Assembly: GCA_002305805.1 (NCBI GenBank)
Contig: DBQY01000016.1
Coordinates: 193,694-257,693, forward strand
Direction: 5' to 3'
Source: Atopobium sp. UBA1382
Lineage (GTDB): Bacteria > Actinomycetota > Coriobacteriia > Coriobacteriales > Atopobiaceae
DNA: 64,000 bases
Within the stretch, counting starts at the first letter, position 1. Every line of letters begins with the position of its first letter. Below the pieces are notes generated by a model, which made no database searches, was not told the origin of the DNA, and was given only the letters and a program-made list of their open reading frames with translations. Of the stretch, positions 47,878 to 56,893 are shown piece after piece. A program made the position numbers and the translations under genes.

Positions 47878-48615
47878 CTAGAAGTCGAACGCAGCCGCGA
47901 TGTCGCAGGCGCACACGAGGTCGGCGGCGCCGTCCTGCGGCGTGCCCTCCCGGTTGACAATCACCAGCTCGTCACCGCCAAAGTAGTTGACGAGCCCCGC
48001 CGCCGGGTACACCACGAGCGACGTGCCTCCAATGACCAGCAGATCGGCCTCCTCGATTGCCTTGACACTGGCGAGAAGGACGTGCTCGTCGAGCTGCTCC
48101 CCGTAGAGCACCACGTCCGGCTTCACGAGCCCGCCGCACTTCTCGCAGTGCGGCACACCCTCGGTCGCGAGGACCCACTCGGCCGAGTAGGCCTCCCCGC
48201 AGCGCATGCAGACGTTGCGGTGGACCGACCCGTGCAGCTCATGGACCACGCGCGAGCCCGCCGCCTGGTGCAGGCCGTCGATGTTCTGCGTGACCACGGC
48301 GGCGAGATGTCCCTCGGCCTCCAGCTCGGCGAGCTTCGTGTGCGCACGGTTGGGCCGCGCGGTCAGACAGATCATGCGCTCACGGTAGAACTCGTAGAAC
48401 TCCTCGGTGTGCGTGATAAAGAAGCCGTGCCCGAGCATCTCCTCGGGCGGGTAGGCAAAGTGCTGGTGATAGAGGCCGTCGGCGCTGCGGAAGTCGGGAA
48501 TGCCGCTTGCTGTGGAGACGCCGGCGCCGCCGAAGAACACCGCCCTTCTCGCCTTTGAGAAGCGCTCCTCAAGCGCGGCCGCCGCCTCGGCGGGATCTGC
48601 GATTGTGTGTCCCAT
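47878..48615 (-). CDS. cobB: NAD-dependent protein deacetylase (sirtuin)
   Basis: A 245-residue sirtuin removing acetyl or acyl groups from lysine with NAD. It has GAGVSTASGIPDFRS (about 31-45), TQNIDGLH (about 117), the zinc cysteines (CMRCGEAY and CEKCGG), and GTSLVVYPAAGLV. All features are typical of bacterial class U/II-III enzymes. GGAGGCGTC precedes the ATG at 48615. It is a single gene facing xth. Confidence 0.94.
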   Translation of the reverse strand: MGHTIADPAEAAAALEERFSKARRAVFFGGAGVSTASGIPDFRSADGLYHQHFAYPPEEMLGHGFFITHTEEFYEFYRERMICLTARPNRAHTKLAELEAEGHLAAVVTQNIDGLHQAAGSRVVHELHGSVHRNVCMRCGEAYSAEWVLATEGVPHCEKCGGLVKPDVVLYGEQLDEHVLLASVKAIEEADLLVIGGTSLVVYPAAGLVNYFGGDELVIVNREGTPQDGAADLVCACDIAAAFDF

Positions 48616-48722
48616 GACGCCTCCTTCGAACGTCCTCCTATCATGGTAATCCTGCGGAGACGTCTGCGACCCCGCTCAGTTGGGAACAAGGTAGCTTATG
48701 TCATGCAAGAGGGAGGCGGCAC

Positions 48723-49676
48723 ATGGAGCCCTTGCACAACAACGTCTTTGACTGCGCGCTCGTCTTCGAGGGCGGCGGCTATCGCGCCGCGTATACCTGC
48801 GCGTTCGCAAACGTCCTGCTCGAGCAGGGCATTTACTTTGACTACGTATGCGGCTTGTCCGCCGGGGCAAGCAACACCGTCAACTATCTCTCGCGCGACC
48901 GCAAGCGCGTGCGCGAGGCCTTCATGACCGGCGGGGCCGCCAGGGGGCTCGTCGGCCTGCGCTCGCTGCTGCGCGGCCACGGCTACTTCGATGCCGACGC
49001 GCTCTACGAGGGCGCGCTGCGCGACGGGACGCTCGAGTTTGACTGGGATACGTTTTCGGCCAACCCCGCGCGCCTGCGCATCCAGGCCTTCGAGCGCGAC
49101 ACCGGCCGCACGGTTCGCTTTGGCCGCGATGACATGACCGACCCCATGCGCATGATCGACCTCGTCAGGGTCAGCTCCACGCTTCCCGGCATGATGAAGC
49201 CAATCGAGGTGGACGGCCGCGTCCTCATGGACGGTGGCCTGGGCACAGGTGCCGGCATTCCGGTCGGCATGGCCGAGGATGACGGCATGGAGCGCTTCCT
49301 CTTCGTGGCCACGCGCCCGCGCGGCTATCGCAAGAAGGAGCCGGGCGCGCGCGACAAGCAGATGTTCAAGGCCGTGGCGCGCGACTATCCCTACCTGCGC
49401 AAGGCGCTGCTCACGCGCTGGGAGCGCTACAATGCCGCGCTCGACCACGTGGAGGAGCTTGCCGAGAGGGGCCGTGCGCTCGTCATCTACCCTGACGAGA
49501 TGCCCGTCGAGAACGCCACGGTCAATCCCCGCAAGCTGACGGCCGCCTACGAGGCCGGACACGCACAGTACGTGCGCGAGATGCCGCGCGTGAGGGAGTT
49601 TCTGTTCGGTGCGCCGGACGCCGGTCCGCGCCCGGATGACCCGGACGAGGGCACCGGCTACATCACGCTGGGCTAG
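48723..49676 (+). CDS. Patatin-like phospholipase (RssA-like)
   Basis: A 317-residue patatin-fold hydrolase: oxyanion motif FEGGGYRAAY (about 15-24), the nucleophile GLSAGAS (Ser near 43), and the catalytic Asp in LMDGGLG (about 165). It is likely a cytoplasmic or membrane-peripheral lipid acyl hydrolase; the true substrate is unknown. GGAGGCGGC lies before ATG 48723. The upstream region has the divergent sirtuin. Confidence 0.88.
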   Translation: MEPLHNNVFDCALVFEGGGYRAAYTCAFANVLLEQGIYFDYVCGLSAGASNTVNYLSRDRKRVREAFMTGGAARGLVGLRSLLRGHGYFDADALYEGALRDGTLEFDWDTFSANPARLRIQAFERDTGRTVRFGRDDMTDPMRMIDLVRVSSTLPGMMKPIEVDGRVLMDGGLGTGAGIPVGMAEDDGMERFLFVATRPRGYRKKEPGARDKQMFKAVARDYPYLRKALLTRWERYNAALDHVEELAERGRALVIYPDEMPVENATVNPRKLTAAYEAGHAQYVREMPRVREFLFGAPDAGPRPDDPDEGTGYITLG

Positions 49677-49769
49677 CCCCGTCGCGCGGCGTCCGCCGTC
49701 CTTCTCGCCCGTCTGCCCGTCCCGTGGGTACAATGGGACGAAACGAAGGCGCTCCAGGGAGGACCGCTC

Positions 49770-51224
49770 ATGCTCAGAGAGAGCTACGCAACGTGGCGCT
49801 GCGGCGCGCATGAGATCTCACTCGCGCGCCCCCGCATCATGGGCATTCTCAACGTGACCCCCGACTCCTTCTCGGACGGCGGGGAGAACTTCGACCACGA
49901 TGCCGCCATCGCGCGCGGCCTCGCCCTGCTCGACGAGGGGGCCGACATCATCGACGTGGGCGGGGAGTCCACGCGCCCGGGACATACCCCCGTCTCCTCC
50001 AAGGAGGAGGCCGAGCGTGTGGTGCCGGTCGTTCGCGCCCTGGTGGACGCGGGCGCCATCGTCTCCATCGACACGCGCCACGCCGACGTGGCGCGCATGT
50101 GCGTGCGCCTGGGAGCGTCCATCGTGAACGACGTCACCGGTTTTGCCGACCCGGAGATGGTCCAGGTTGCCGCCGACACCGACTGCGGCTGCGTCGTCGT
50201 GCACTGGAACCAGAGCGGACTCGGCACGCATGTGGCCCGGCGCCAGGTGCTGCTCGACGAGTCGCGGCCCTCGGGCAGCGCGCTGCCGCGCCCTGCCACC
50301 TCCCAGCACCGCTTCACCCTGCCCGACCAGGCGCCCGTCATGCGCCAGGTCATGGGCTTTCTGGGCGACCAGGCGCGCACCCTCATGCGCGCCGGCGTCT
50401 CGCGCGACCGCATCTGCATGGACCCGGGTGCCGGTTTCGACAAGTACGCCGACGAGGACGTGGTTATCCAGCGCGCGACACGCTCCATGGCCTCGATGGG
50501 CTACCCGCTCATGTGCGCCGTCTCGCGCAAGCGCTTCGTGGGCGCGCTCGGCGGCGAGGCCGACCCCGCGGCGCGCGACGCGGCGACGGCGGGCGTCTGC
50601 ATATCCGCGATTGAGAACGGCGCACGCATCCTGCGCGTCCACAACGTCGCCGAGGTCGCCCAGGCCGTGAACGCCTACTGGGCCGTCTCGCACAAGGACG
50701 CGCGCCAGGGCTTTGTGAGCCTGGGCTCCAACGTGGGCAACCGTGTGGCCAACCTTGCCCGCGCCGTTCAGCTGATTGACGAGATCCCGCTCACGTGCGT
50801 CGTCAGCGTGAGCCACGCCTACGAGACGGAGCCGGCCTACGGCATTGCCACGCCGGTGGCCAACGCCGTTGCCGAGATTCGCACCGAGCTACACCCGCTC
50901 GTGCTCATGAGCAAGCTCCTCGAGGTTGAGGACCAGCTCGGGCGCATTCGCCCCGACGCCTCCACGCGCGATCCCAAGAAGCCCGGCAGTGGGCCCCGCA
51001 CGATCGACTGTGATCTCGTCTGGGTGGAGGGGGAGTCCCATGCCGGTGCGCGCCTGACGCTGCCGCACCCCCGACTTGGCGAGCGCGACTATGTGATCGT
51101 GCCGATGGAGGACCTCATGCACGACCCCGAACGCTTCCTCGCGCATGCCGGCGTTTCCGTGACCCCGCGCGAGGAGCGCGTGGGCCAGGTCACCGCCGAC
51201 CTGGGGGAGGTCGTGTGGGAGTAG
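49770..51224 (+). CDS. folP-folK: Bifunctional dihydropteroate synthase/HPPK (FolP-FolK fusion)
   Basis: A 484-residue fusion of two consecutive folate enzymes. The N-terminal DHPS part (about 1-300) has GILNVTPDSFSDGG (25-38), DVGGESTRPG and the SxKR motif in VSRKRFVG. The C-terminal HPPK part (about 310-440) starts with VSLGSNVGNRVANL and has RTIDCDLV and HPRLGERDYV. It condenses pABA with 6-hydroxymethyl pterin after pyrophosphate activation. It reads in one frame without interruption, so the fusion is real. A possible -10, TACAAT, is at 49729. Confidence 0.94.
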   Translation: MLRESYATWRCGAHEISLARPRIMGILNVTPDSFSDGGENFDHDAAIARGLALLDEGADIIDVGGESTRPGHTPVSSKEEAERVVPVVRALVDAGAIVSIDTRHADVARMCVRLGASIVNDVTGFADPEMVQVAADTDCGCVVVHWNQSGLGTHVARRQVLLDESRPSGSALPRPATSQHRFTLPDQAPVMRQVMGFLGDQARTLMRAGVSRDRICMDPGAGFDKYADEDVVIQRATRSMASMGYPLMCAVSRKRFVGALGGEADPAARDAATAGVCISAIENGARILRVHNVAEVAQAVNAYWAVSHKDARQGFVSLGSNVGNRVANLARAVQLIDEIPLTCVVSVSHAYETEPAYGIATPVANAVAEIRTELHPLVLMSKLLEVEDQLGRIRPDASTRDPKKPGSGPRTIDCDLVWVEGESHAGARLTLPHPRLGERDYVIVPMEDLMHDPERFLAHAGVSVTPREERVGQVTADLGEVVWE

Positions 51225-51736
51225 GGACGTCGTTCACGCTGCGGCCGGCGGTGCCGATGGGCCATATGACGGGCGTGCCGCATGTGTGCGCGCTCGGCAT
51301 CGCGCGCGAGCTGGAGGCTCGCGTGCGGTGGCCGCACGAGGTGGTTGGCCGGGACGGGGAGCCGCTCGTGAGGGTCGATGCGCGCGCCGGCTATGACGAC
51401 GAGGGCGTCTTCGTTCGCTGCGACCTCACTTGGGATGACGAGCGAGGGTTCGACGCCGACGCGCTTGAGAGCGCCGCGAGTCAGGCCGTCCAGGGGTGGG
51501 CGCAGGACGTCTCGGGGGGTCGTGCCGTCGCCGGCCCGCTCGCCCCGGTGCTCTCAGACTACTTTGACACCCTGCTTGGCATGGGCGAGAGGGTCGAGGT
51601 CCTGCGCGGCGGCCGCGTGATTGGCGAGGGCACGCTCATCGCCGTGGACGTGTGGGGGCGTGCGACGGTGCGCCTGGCAAACGGATCCCAGGAGCTGGAG
51701 ATCGCCCCGGAGCAGGCCCGACTTCGCTACGTCTGA
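51215..51736 (+). CDS. Truncated biotin-protein-ligase-like protein (C-terminal part)
   Basis: A 173-residue protein resembling the C-terminal portion of BirA/BPL. The last 60 residues (VEVLRGGRVIGEGTLIAVDVWGRATVRLANGS) fit the SH3-like BPL C domain. The upstream part (about 15-95) has pieces like WPHEVVGRDGEPL, but the catalytic GRGRXGR motif and biotin-binding core are missing. It is therefore a remnant or a derived ligand-binding protein. GTG at 51215 overlaps the folP-folK stop. It is followed by cassette D. Confidence 0.55.
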   Translation: MGVGTSFTLRPAVPMGHMTGVPHVCALGIARELEARVRWPHEVVGRDGEPLVRVDARAGYDDEGVFVRCDLTWDDERGFDADALESAASQAVQGWAQDVSGGRAVAGPLAPVLSDYFDTLLGMGERVEVLRGGRVIGEGTLIAVDVWGRATVRLANGSQELEIAPEQARLRYV

Positions 51737-51751
51737 ACGCCCTCTTTCCGA

Positions 51752-51863
51752 GGTTTGGGTTCACCGTTTTGCCAGACGGTGGGTATCCGTTTTTCGACAC
51801 TGCTGTTTACCTGCGTATTTGTAATCGGGTGGTATTTGGCCACCCGATGAGTGAACCCAAACC
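51752..51863. repeat. Intergenic inverted-repeat cassette D1
   Basis: GGTTTGGGTTCAC (51752-51764) and its complement (51851-51863) bound a 112-bp unit with core ACCTGCGTATTTGT at 51809-51822. An additional perfect hairpin ATCGGGTGG/CCACCCGAT (51824-51848) lies inside near the right end. D1 is followed after 7 nt by D2. Confidence 0.85.
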
Positions 51864-51870
51864 GTTTTCC

Positions 51871-51983
51871 GGTTTGGGTTCATTGACGTCCATGCATCAC
51901 TGCTGGCCAAAAACCTCCAACGCGATGACCTGCGGTTTTTGTAATCAGTAATCTGTTGTGCGGCAGAACGATGAACCCAAACC
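51871..51983. repeat. Intergenic inverted-repeat cassette D2
   Basis: GGTTTGGGTTCA (51871-51882) and TGAACCCAAACC (51972-51983) bound a 113-bp unit. The core ACCTGCGGTTTTTGT is at 51928-51942. Like C1/C2, the two D units are 7 nt apart (GTTTTCC). The right flank GTTTGAGGGGC (51984-51994) resembles that of cassette A. The unit ends 10 nt before the coaX stop. Confidence 0.85.
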
Positions 51984-51993
51984 GTTTGAGGGG

Positions 51994-52773
51994 CTATGCG
52001 CGACCGCGCTCGCCGAGCCAGATTTCGCGGATGCCGCGCAGGGTGAGGTCTGGGTCGATGGCGTCAAAGACGTTGGTCGCCCGTGCGACGGTGCGCGCGA
52101 GCCCGCCCGTGCCCACGACGGTCGCGTCCGGAGCGCCGAGCTCGGCCTTGATGCGCGAGACGAGCCCCTCCGCCTGGGCTGCCGCCCCGATTACGAGGCC
52201 AGACTGCAGCGCCGCCTCGGTGGAGTCGCCGAGGGCGCGCTCGGGCGCCTCCACGGGGATGCTTGCGAGCTTGGCCGCGCGCGAGAAGAGCGCGTTTGCG
52301 GAGAGCATGAGCCCCGGAGAGATGGCGCCACCGCGGTAGGCTCCCGTCGCGTCCACCACGTCGATGTTCGTTGCCGTTCCAAAGTCCACCACGATAACGG
52401 GCGCGCCATACGTGCTGCGCGCCGCGATGGCGTTGGCAATGCGGTCGGCCCCCACCTGCCGTGGGTTGGGCATGGCGATCTCCATCCCGTAGGAGCGTCC
52501 CGCACTCACGACGAGCGGGTCGTGCCCGAGGTGCGTCTCCAGACAGCGGCGCCATGCGCGCTCGAGTGCGGGCACCACGCTCGCCACGCCCGCGTCGGTG
52601 ACGTCGGCGAGCGAGAGGCCGTCCTTACCAAAGAAGCCCCACAGCCGTGAGTGCAGCATGTCGGAGGTGTCCGTGGCGTCGGTGGACATGCGCCACCCGC
52701 GCATGAGCGCGCCCCCCTCGTCGAAGAGGCCGAGCGTGGATTGCGTGTTGCCGACGTCGATCGCAAGGAACAT
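51994..52773 (-). CDS. coaX: Type III pantothenate kinase CoaX
   Basis: A 259-residue enzyme that phosphorylates pantothenate in CoA synthesis. It has the ATP-binding DVGNTQSTLGLF near the start, GADRIANAIAA (about 108), the VDFGTATNIDVV motif and AISPGLMLS. These are the hallmark ASKHA-fold features of type III kinases. ATG at 52773. It ends beside cassette D2 and starts opposite the rpmE leader region. Confidence 0.93.
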   Translation of the reverse strand: MFLAIDVGNTQSTLGLFDEGGALMRGWRMSTDATDTSDMLHSRLWGFFGKDGLSLADVTDAGVASVVPALERAWRRCLETHLGHDPLVVSAGRSYGMEIAMPNPRQVGADRIANAIAARSTYGAPVIVVDFGTATNIDVVDATGAYRGGAISPGLMLSANALFSRAAKLASIPVEAPERALGDSTEAALQSGLVIGAAAQAEGLVSRIKAELGAPDATVVGTGGLARTVARATNVFDAIDPDLTLRGIREIWLGERGRA

Positions 52774-52848
52774 GGTTCACCTCCGCGCCGTGTTTTTCTC
52801 GCCCCATCTTACGCGCAAATCTCCACATATGCCTCATGGCCTTTCTGA

Positions 52849-52916
52849 TATAGTCATACGGCTATTGTGTCTTGGTCGGAACCAAGACGAACCCCTGCCC
52901 TGGTCGGAAACCAGGG
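52849..52916 (+). promoter_or_regulatory. rpmE leader with two tandem hairpins (candidate L31 autoregulatory leader)
   Basis: TATAGT (52849-52854) is a likely -10 box. The leader then has GTCTTGG-TCGGAA-CCAAGAC (52869-52888) and CCCTGG-TCGGAAA-CCAGGG (52898-52916): two stems carrying the same TCGGAA loop. Ribosomal-protein L31 leader RNAs are known in several lineages, and this pair resembles such a leader structurally. Confidence 0.65.
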
Positions 52917-52937
52917 CCGAAGAAGAGGAGTCCTGCC

Positions 52938-53360
52938 ATGAAGCAAGGTATCCACCCCGAGTACGTGGAGTGCAACGTTCGCTGCTCCTGCGGCAACACC
53001 TGGACCACCCGCTCCACCAAGAGCGAGATGCGCGTCGACCTCTGCGACAAGTGCCACCCGTTCTACACCGGCCAGCAGAAGCTCGTTGACACCGGCGGCC
53101 GCGTCCAGCGCTTCGCCGACAAGTTCGGTGGCGCCGCTGCTGCCCAGCTGAAGAAGGCCGAGGAGGCCAAGGCCGCCCGCGCCGCCAAGGCTGCCGAGGA
53201 GGCCGCTGCCAAGAAGGCCGCCAAGGAGGCCAAGGCCGCCGAGAAGGCCAAGCGTGCCGCCGAGTTCGCCAAGAAGGCCGAGGCCGAGGCTGCTGCCGCT
53301 CCTGTCGAGGAGCCCGCTGCCGAGGCTGTCGCCGAGGAGACCACCGAGGCCGCCGAGTAG
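52938..53360 (+). CDS. rpmE: Ribosomal protein L31 with Ala/Lys/Glu-rich C-terminal extension
   Basis: A 140-residue L31. The first 70 residues ([14 protein letters not shown]) are a normal zinc-bearing L31, with Cys pairs in CNVRCSCG and CDKCHPF. The remaining 70 residues are a low-complexity tail of Ala, Lys and Glu repeats, forming a predicted long helix and then an acidic end. L31 usually has about 70-90 residues, so the extension is unusual. ATG at 52938 is preceded by AGAGGAG. It has its own leader and terminator. Confidence 0.92.
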   Translation: MKQGIHPEYVECNVRCSCGNTWTTRSTKSEMRVDLCDKCHPFYTGQQKLVDTGGRVQRFADKFGGAAAAQLKKAEEAKAARAAKAAEEAAAKKAAKEAKAAEKAKRAAEFAKKAEAEAAAAPVEEPAAEAVAEETTEAAE

Positions 53361-53381
53361 CGCCAGACGCACAGCGCAAGC

Positions 53382-53421
53382 AAAGCGCCCCGCGGGCACG
53401 TCGCCTGCGGGGCGCTTTTTT
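53382..53421. terminator. Strong terminator after rpmE
   Basis: AAAGCGCCCCGC (53382-53393) pairs with GCGGGGCGCTTT (53407-53418) and continues into TTTTTT. It also lies at the end of the minus-strand gene 53421-54842, so it may stop both transcripts. Confidence 0.92.
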
Positions 53422-54842
53422 CACGAGGGGTCGACGGCTTGCTCCGTGCGGCGAAGCGTGAACGAATCGACGTAGGTGGCCGTTCGCTCGTAGGGGATGA
53501 ACAGGATCGCGTCGTCGTAGGTGAACTCGGAGCGCATCTCCGCGACCGCCGCCGACGGGTCCTCGGACGTGCCAAAGCGCAGCGTGAGCACGGCATTGCC
53601 GCCTACGTCCTCCGGCAGCTCGGCGACAAACACGAGACCCTCGTCGTCCGACTCGAGTCGTGCGGTGAAGTGCACCTCGCCGAGCGCGACGTCGCCTTTG
53701 CACGAGGGCGCGTCTTCGGCGGGGTTGGCGTGGTAGTGCGCGACGCCGCCCACGTAGCCAGAGAGCATGACGGCGCTGTCCCCAACGCTCGCACCGAGAA
53801 CCTCCACGGTGAGCCCACCCTCGCGCGCCGCCAGGCACTTGCCCCCGTCGGTCTGCTGGCTTTGGAACGTGCCCGTCCAGGTGCCGAAAAGCGCGTGGAG
53901 GTTGCGCTCACGCGCACCGTCGCTGACCTCCACCTGCGAGACGCCCCACTGCCCGCTCGTCTGGCTGAACGAGAAGGTCACGCTCAGCAGGCACTCGTAG
54001 GTCTCGAACGCCTCGGTGCGGACGCAGGAGATCGTAAGCGTGTCGGTCTGGGCGTCCTCGTCGAAGCTCTCCTCCTCGATCGCCACGGCGGCGTAGGCGT
54101 ACAGCTCCGCGAGCGGGGGCTCGGTGTCGTCCGCCTCGTCAGCGCGCGCGAGCAGCAGGTGGACGTTGCTCAGCACCTTGTTCTGGTCCACGCCGCCCGT
54201 CGCGCGCCAGGTGACCCCCTCGTTTGCGACGCCCGGCATGACGGACCAGGCGCCGTCCACGAGTGCGAAGGACAGCGTCGCCCCCTGGCTTGCGCTCACG
54301 GACTGACCGGAATAGGTGACCACGACCTCTGCCGTTGCGTATCCCGACGCCCCGAACTGCGCGTCGGTTCCGTCGGGGGCGGTCTGGGAGCGGGTGACGC
54401 CACGGACGTCGATGTCCTGCGAGACGAGTGCCGTGTCGGTCCCATAGGTGCCGCTTGAGTACTCGGGGGTGCTCAGGACCGTGCGGGCTCCGTCGGCGAC
54501 GGTCGCCTCGTCGGGGACCGAGAGGGCGCGGGAGAGCGCGATGCCGAGAAGGACGGCGGCGGCGCATGCGATGAGCGCGAGCGCCACGGTGGTGCCCCGA
54601 TGCCTGCGCACGAGGTCGGCGAGCAGGGCGGCCCTGCCGCGCAGATACCCGGCGAGCGCGCCGCCCACGTCGCGCAGCCGCGGCTCGTCGGCGCGCTCGG
54701 GGGCTGCAGGGCGCGGTGCCGTGGCCTCGACGGGCGGGCGGCGCTCGGTCGAGCCGGCCCCATCGAGCTCCGTGGTGGCCTCGGCCAGCTCCGTGGTCTT
54801 TTCGACCTCCTCGCCCTTCTCGTCCTGCTCGCGGTCTGACAT
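53421..54842 (-). CDS. Single-pass membrane protein with large external domain, unknown function
   Basis: A 473-residue protein: a charged cytoplasmic start (about 1-80, many Glu/Thr), a membrane helix (about 84-104, TTVALALIACAAAVLLGIAL), and an external region of about 365 residues with beta-strand-rich segments and pairs of cysteines (SCVRTEAFETYEC; KCLAAREGG, SCKGD). No family is recognised. It starts at ATG 54842 and diverges from prfA. It may be an envelope sensor or adhesin, but this is speculative. Confidence 0.7.
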   Translation of the reverse strand: MSDREQDEKGEEVEKTTELAEATTELDGAGSTERRPPVEATAPRPAAPERADEPRLRDVGGALAGYLRGRAALLADLVRRHRGTTVALALIACAAAVLLGIALSRALSVPDEATVADGARTVLSTPEYSSGTYGTDTALVSQDIDVRGVTRSQTAPDGTDAQFGASGYATAEVVVTYSGQSVSASQGATLSFALVDGAWSVMPGVANEGVTWRATGGVDQNKVLSNVHLLLARADEADDTEPPLAELYAYAAVAIEEESFDEDAQTDTLTISCVRTEAFETYECLLSVTFSFSQTSGQWGVSQVEVSDGARERNLHALFGTWTGTFQSQQTDGGKCLAAREGGLTVEVLGASVGDSAVMLSGYVGGVAHYHANPAEDAPSCKGDVALGEVHFTARLESDDEGLVFVAELPEDVGGNAVLTLRFGTSEDPSAAVAEMRSEFTYDDAILFIPYERTATYVDSFTLRRTEQAVDPS

Positions 54843-54930
54843 GGTGCCTCCTTGGATTCGCGTGCGTCTAGTGTCTCACACCGCGGCCTCGGGTATGATA
54901 GAAAGGCTGAACACAACGCGGGGAGTGAAC

Positions 54931-55995
54931 ATGCGAGACAAGCTGCTCAAGATCATCCAGGCATACGAGGAGCTCGAGAAGCGCCTCATGGACCCGGCCG
55001 TGGTCTCCGATCCCAAGGAGTACGCGCGCCTCGCCAAGGAGCACGCTGGCCAGGCCGAGCTCGTGACCAAGGCGCGCGAGTACCTCGGCGCGCTCGACGA
55101 CATCGAGACGGCCAAGGAGATGCTCCACGAGGCGGACGCCGACGAGAAAGCCATGCTCCAGGAGGACATCGCCGCTAACGAGGCCAAGCTCCCGGCCCTG
55201 GAGGAGGACATCAAGTTCCTGCTCATCCCGGCCGACCCCAACGACGACAAGGACACGATCGTGGAGATCCGCGCCGGTGTTGGTGGCGACGAGGCGGCCA
55301 TCTTTGCGGGCGACCTCTTCAAGATGTACGAGCGCTTCTGCGAGCACCGCGGATGGAAGGTCGAGGTCCTCTCCTCGAGCCCCTCGGAGGCCGGCGGCTT
55401 CAAGACCATCGAGTTCAAGGTCTCCGGCGACAAGGTCTACTCCGTGCTCAAGTTCGAGTCCGGCGTTCACCGCGTCCAGCGCGTGCCCAAGACCGAGAGC
55501 CAGGGCCGCATCCAGACGTCCACCGCCACCGTGGCGGTGCTGCCCGAAGCCGACGAGATCGACATCCAGATCGACCAGAACGACCTGCGCATCGACACCT
55601 ACTGCGCCTCCGGCCCCGGCGGCCAGTGCGTCAACACCACCTACTCGGCGGTGCGCATCACCCACCTGCCTACCAACACCGTGGTGCAGTCCCAGGACCA
55701 GCGCTCGCAGATCCAGAACCGCGAGGTCTGCATGCAGATGCTGCGCGCCCGCCTCTACGAGATGGAGCTGGAGAAGCAGCAGGCCGAGCAGGGTGCCGAG
55801 CGCCTCTCCCAGATTGGCCACGGCAACCGCTCCGAGAAGATCCGAACCTACAACCAGCCGCAGGACCGTGTGACTGATCACCGCATTGGCTTCAACGGCA
55901 CGTACAACGGCGTCCTTCTCGGCGACACGCTCCCGAGCGTCATCGACGCCCTGGCGGCCGCCGAGCGCGCGGAGAAGCTCTCCCAGGTGGCGTAG
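54931..55995 (+). CDS. prfA: Peptide chain release factor 1
   Basis: A 354-residue RF1. The catalytic GGQ is in SGPGGQCVNT (about 229-238). The stop-codon-recognising PxT region reads VQRVPKTESQG, with PKT as the tripeptide. RF1 ends translation at UAA and UAG and is distinguished from RF2 (SPF motif). ATG 54931 is preceded by GGGGAG. TATGAT at 54894 is a likely -10. It begins the prfA-prmC-Sua5 operon, as in many bacteria. Confidence 0.96.
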   Translation: MRDKLLKIIQAYEELEKRLMDPAVVSDPKEYARLAKEHAGQAELVTKAREYLGALDDIETAKEMLHEADADEKAMLQEDIAANEAKLPALEEDIKFLLIPADPNDDKDTIVEIRAGVGGDEAAIFAGDLFKMYERFCEHRGWKVEVLSSSPSEAGGFKTIEFKVSGDKVYSVLKFESGVHRVQRVPKTESQGRIQTSTATVAVLPEADEIDIQIDQNDLRIDTYCASGPGGQCVNTTYSAVRITHLPTNTVVQSQDQRSQIQNREVCMQMLRARLYEMELEKQQAEQGAERLSQIGHGNRSEKIRTYNQPQDRVTDHRIGFNGTYNGVLLGDTLPSVIDALAAAERAEKLSQVA

Positions 55996-55997
55996 AC

Positions 55998-56891
55998 GTG
56001 CCCGGAGCCGACCCCTGGACGATAAAGCGCGTGCTCGACTGGACGAGCGGGTACCTTGAGCGCAAGGGGGACGAGCATCCGAGGCTCTCGGCCGAGTGGC
56101 TGCTCGCCGCCGTCACGGGCCTTTCCCGCGTCGAGCTCTACGTCAACTTCGACAAGCCCCTTGAGGCGGCCGAGCTGGACGAGATGCACGCCGCCATCGA
56201 GCGTCGGGCGGCGGGCGAGCCCCTGCAGTACGTGACCGGCGAGATGCCCTTCCGCCACATCGTGCTGCGCTGCGAGCGCGGCGTGCTCATCCCGCGCCCC
56301 GAGACGGAGATCCTGGTGGATGCGGCCCTCGAGGGGGTCGATGACGCGTTGTCGGGCGAGAAGGACGTGCGGGTGCTCGAGGTGGGCACCGGCACGGGCT
56401 GCATTGCCCTCTCTCTTGCCTCGGAGCGCCCGGGAACCCACGTCGTCGCGACGGACCTCTCCGAGCGCGCAATTGAGCTGGCGACGCGCAACCGTGAGGC
56501 CCTCGGCCTCGAAGGGGCGGTTGACATCGTGGAATGCGACCTCGCCTCCGGGGTCGATTCCGAGCTCATGGGCACATTCTCCGTGCTTGTCTCCAACCCG
56601 CCCTACATCCCGACCCGCGTGCTCTCCGAGGAGGTCCCGGCCGAGGTCCGCGACTTCGAGCCGGAGCTCGCGCTCGACGGAGGACCCGACGGGCTCGACG
56701 TGTTCCGGCGCCTGCTCGATCTTGCGCCTACGGCGCTCGTGCCGGGCGGCATGCTCGTCGTCGAGCTCTACGAGGGATCTCTCGATGACGCGGCCGCGCT
56801 CGTCCGCGAGCGCGAAGGCTGGTCTTCGGTTGAGGTGCGCGAGGACCTAACGCATCGCCCCCGCGTTCTTGTCGCCAGAAGGGAGTCCTAG
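55998..56891 (+). CDS. prmC: Peptide chain release factor N5-glutamine methyltransferase PrmC
   Basis: A 297-residue SAM-dependent methyltransferase that modifies the GGQ glutamine of release factors. It has VLEVGTGTGCIALSLA (near 122) for SAM binding and the diagnostic NPPYIP (about 193). GTG start 2 nt after prfA, as expected for the pair. The helical N-terminal substrate domain (about 1-90) is intact. Confidence 0.95.
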   Translation: MPGADPWTIKRVLDWTSGYLERKGDEHPRLSAEWLLAAVTGLSRVELYVNFDKPLEAAELDEMHAAIERRAAGEPLQYVTGEMPFRHIVLRCERGVLIPRPETEILVDAALEGVDDALSGEKDVRVLEVGTGTGCIALSLASERPGTHVVATDLSERAIELATRNREALGLEGAVDIVECDLASGVDSELMGTFSVLVSNPPYIPTRVLSEEVPAEVRDFEPELALDGGPDGLDVFRRLLDLAPTALVPGGMLVVELYEGSLDDAAALVREREGWSSVEVREDLTHRPRVLVARRES

Positions 56892-56893
56892 CC

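Noticed and set aside
42130..51983. Repeated GGTTTGGGTTC copies suggested a CRISPR or guide-RNA array
   Set aside because: Copies alternate in orientation, there are only four per locus, spacers are about 75-90 bp, and no cas-like gene is nearby.
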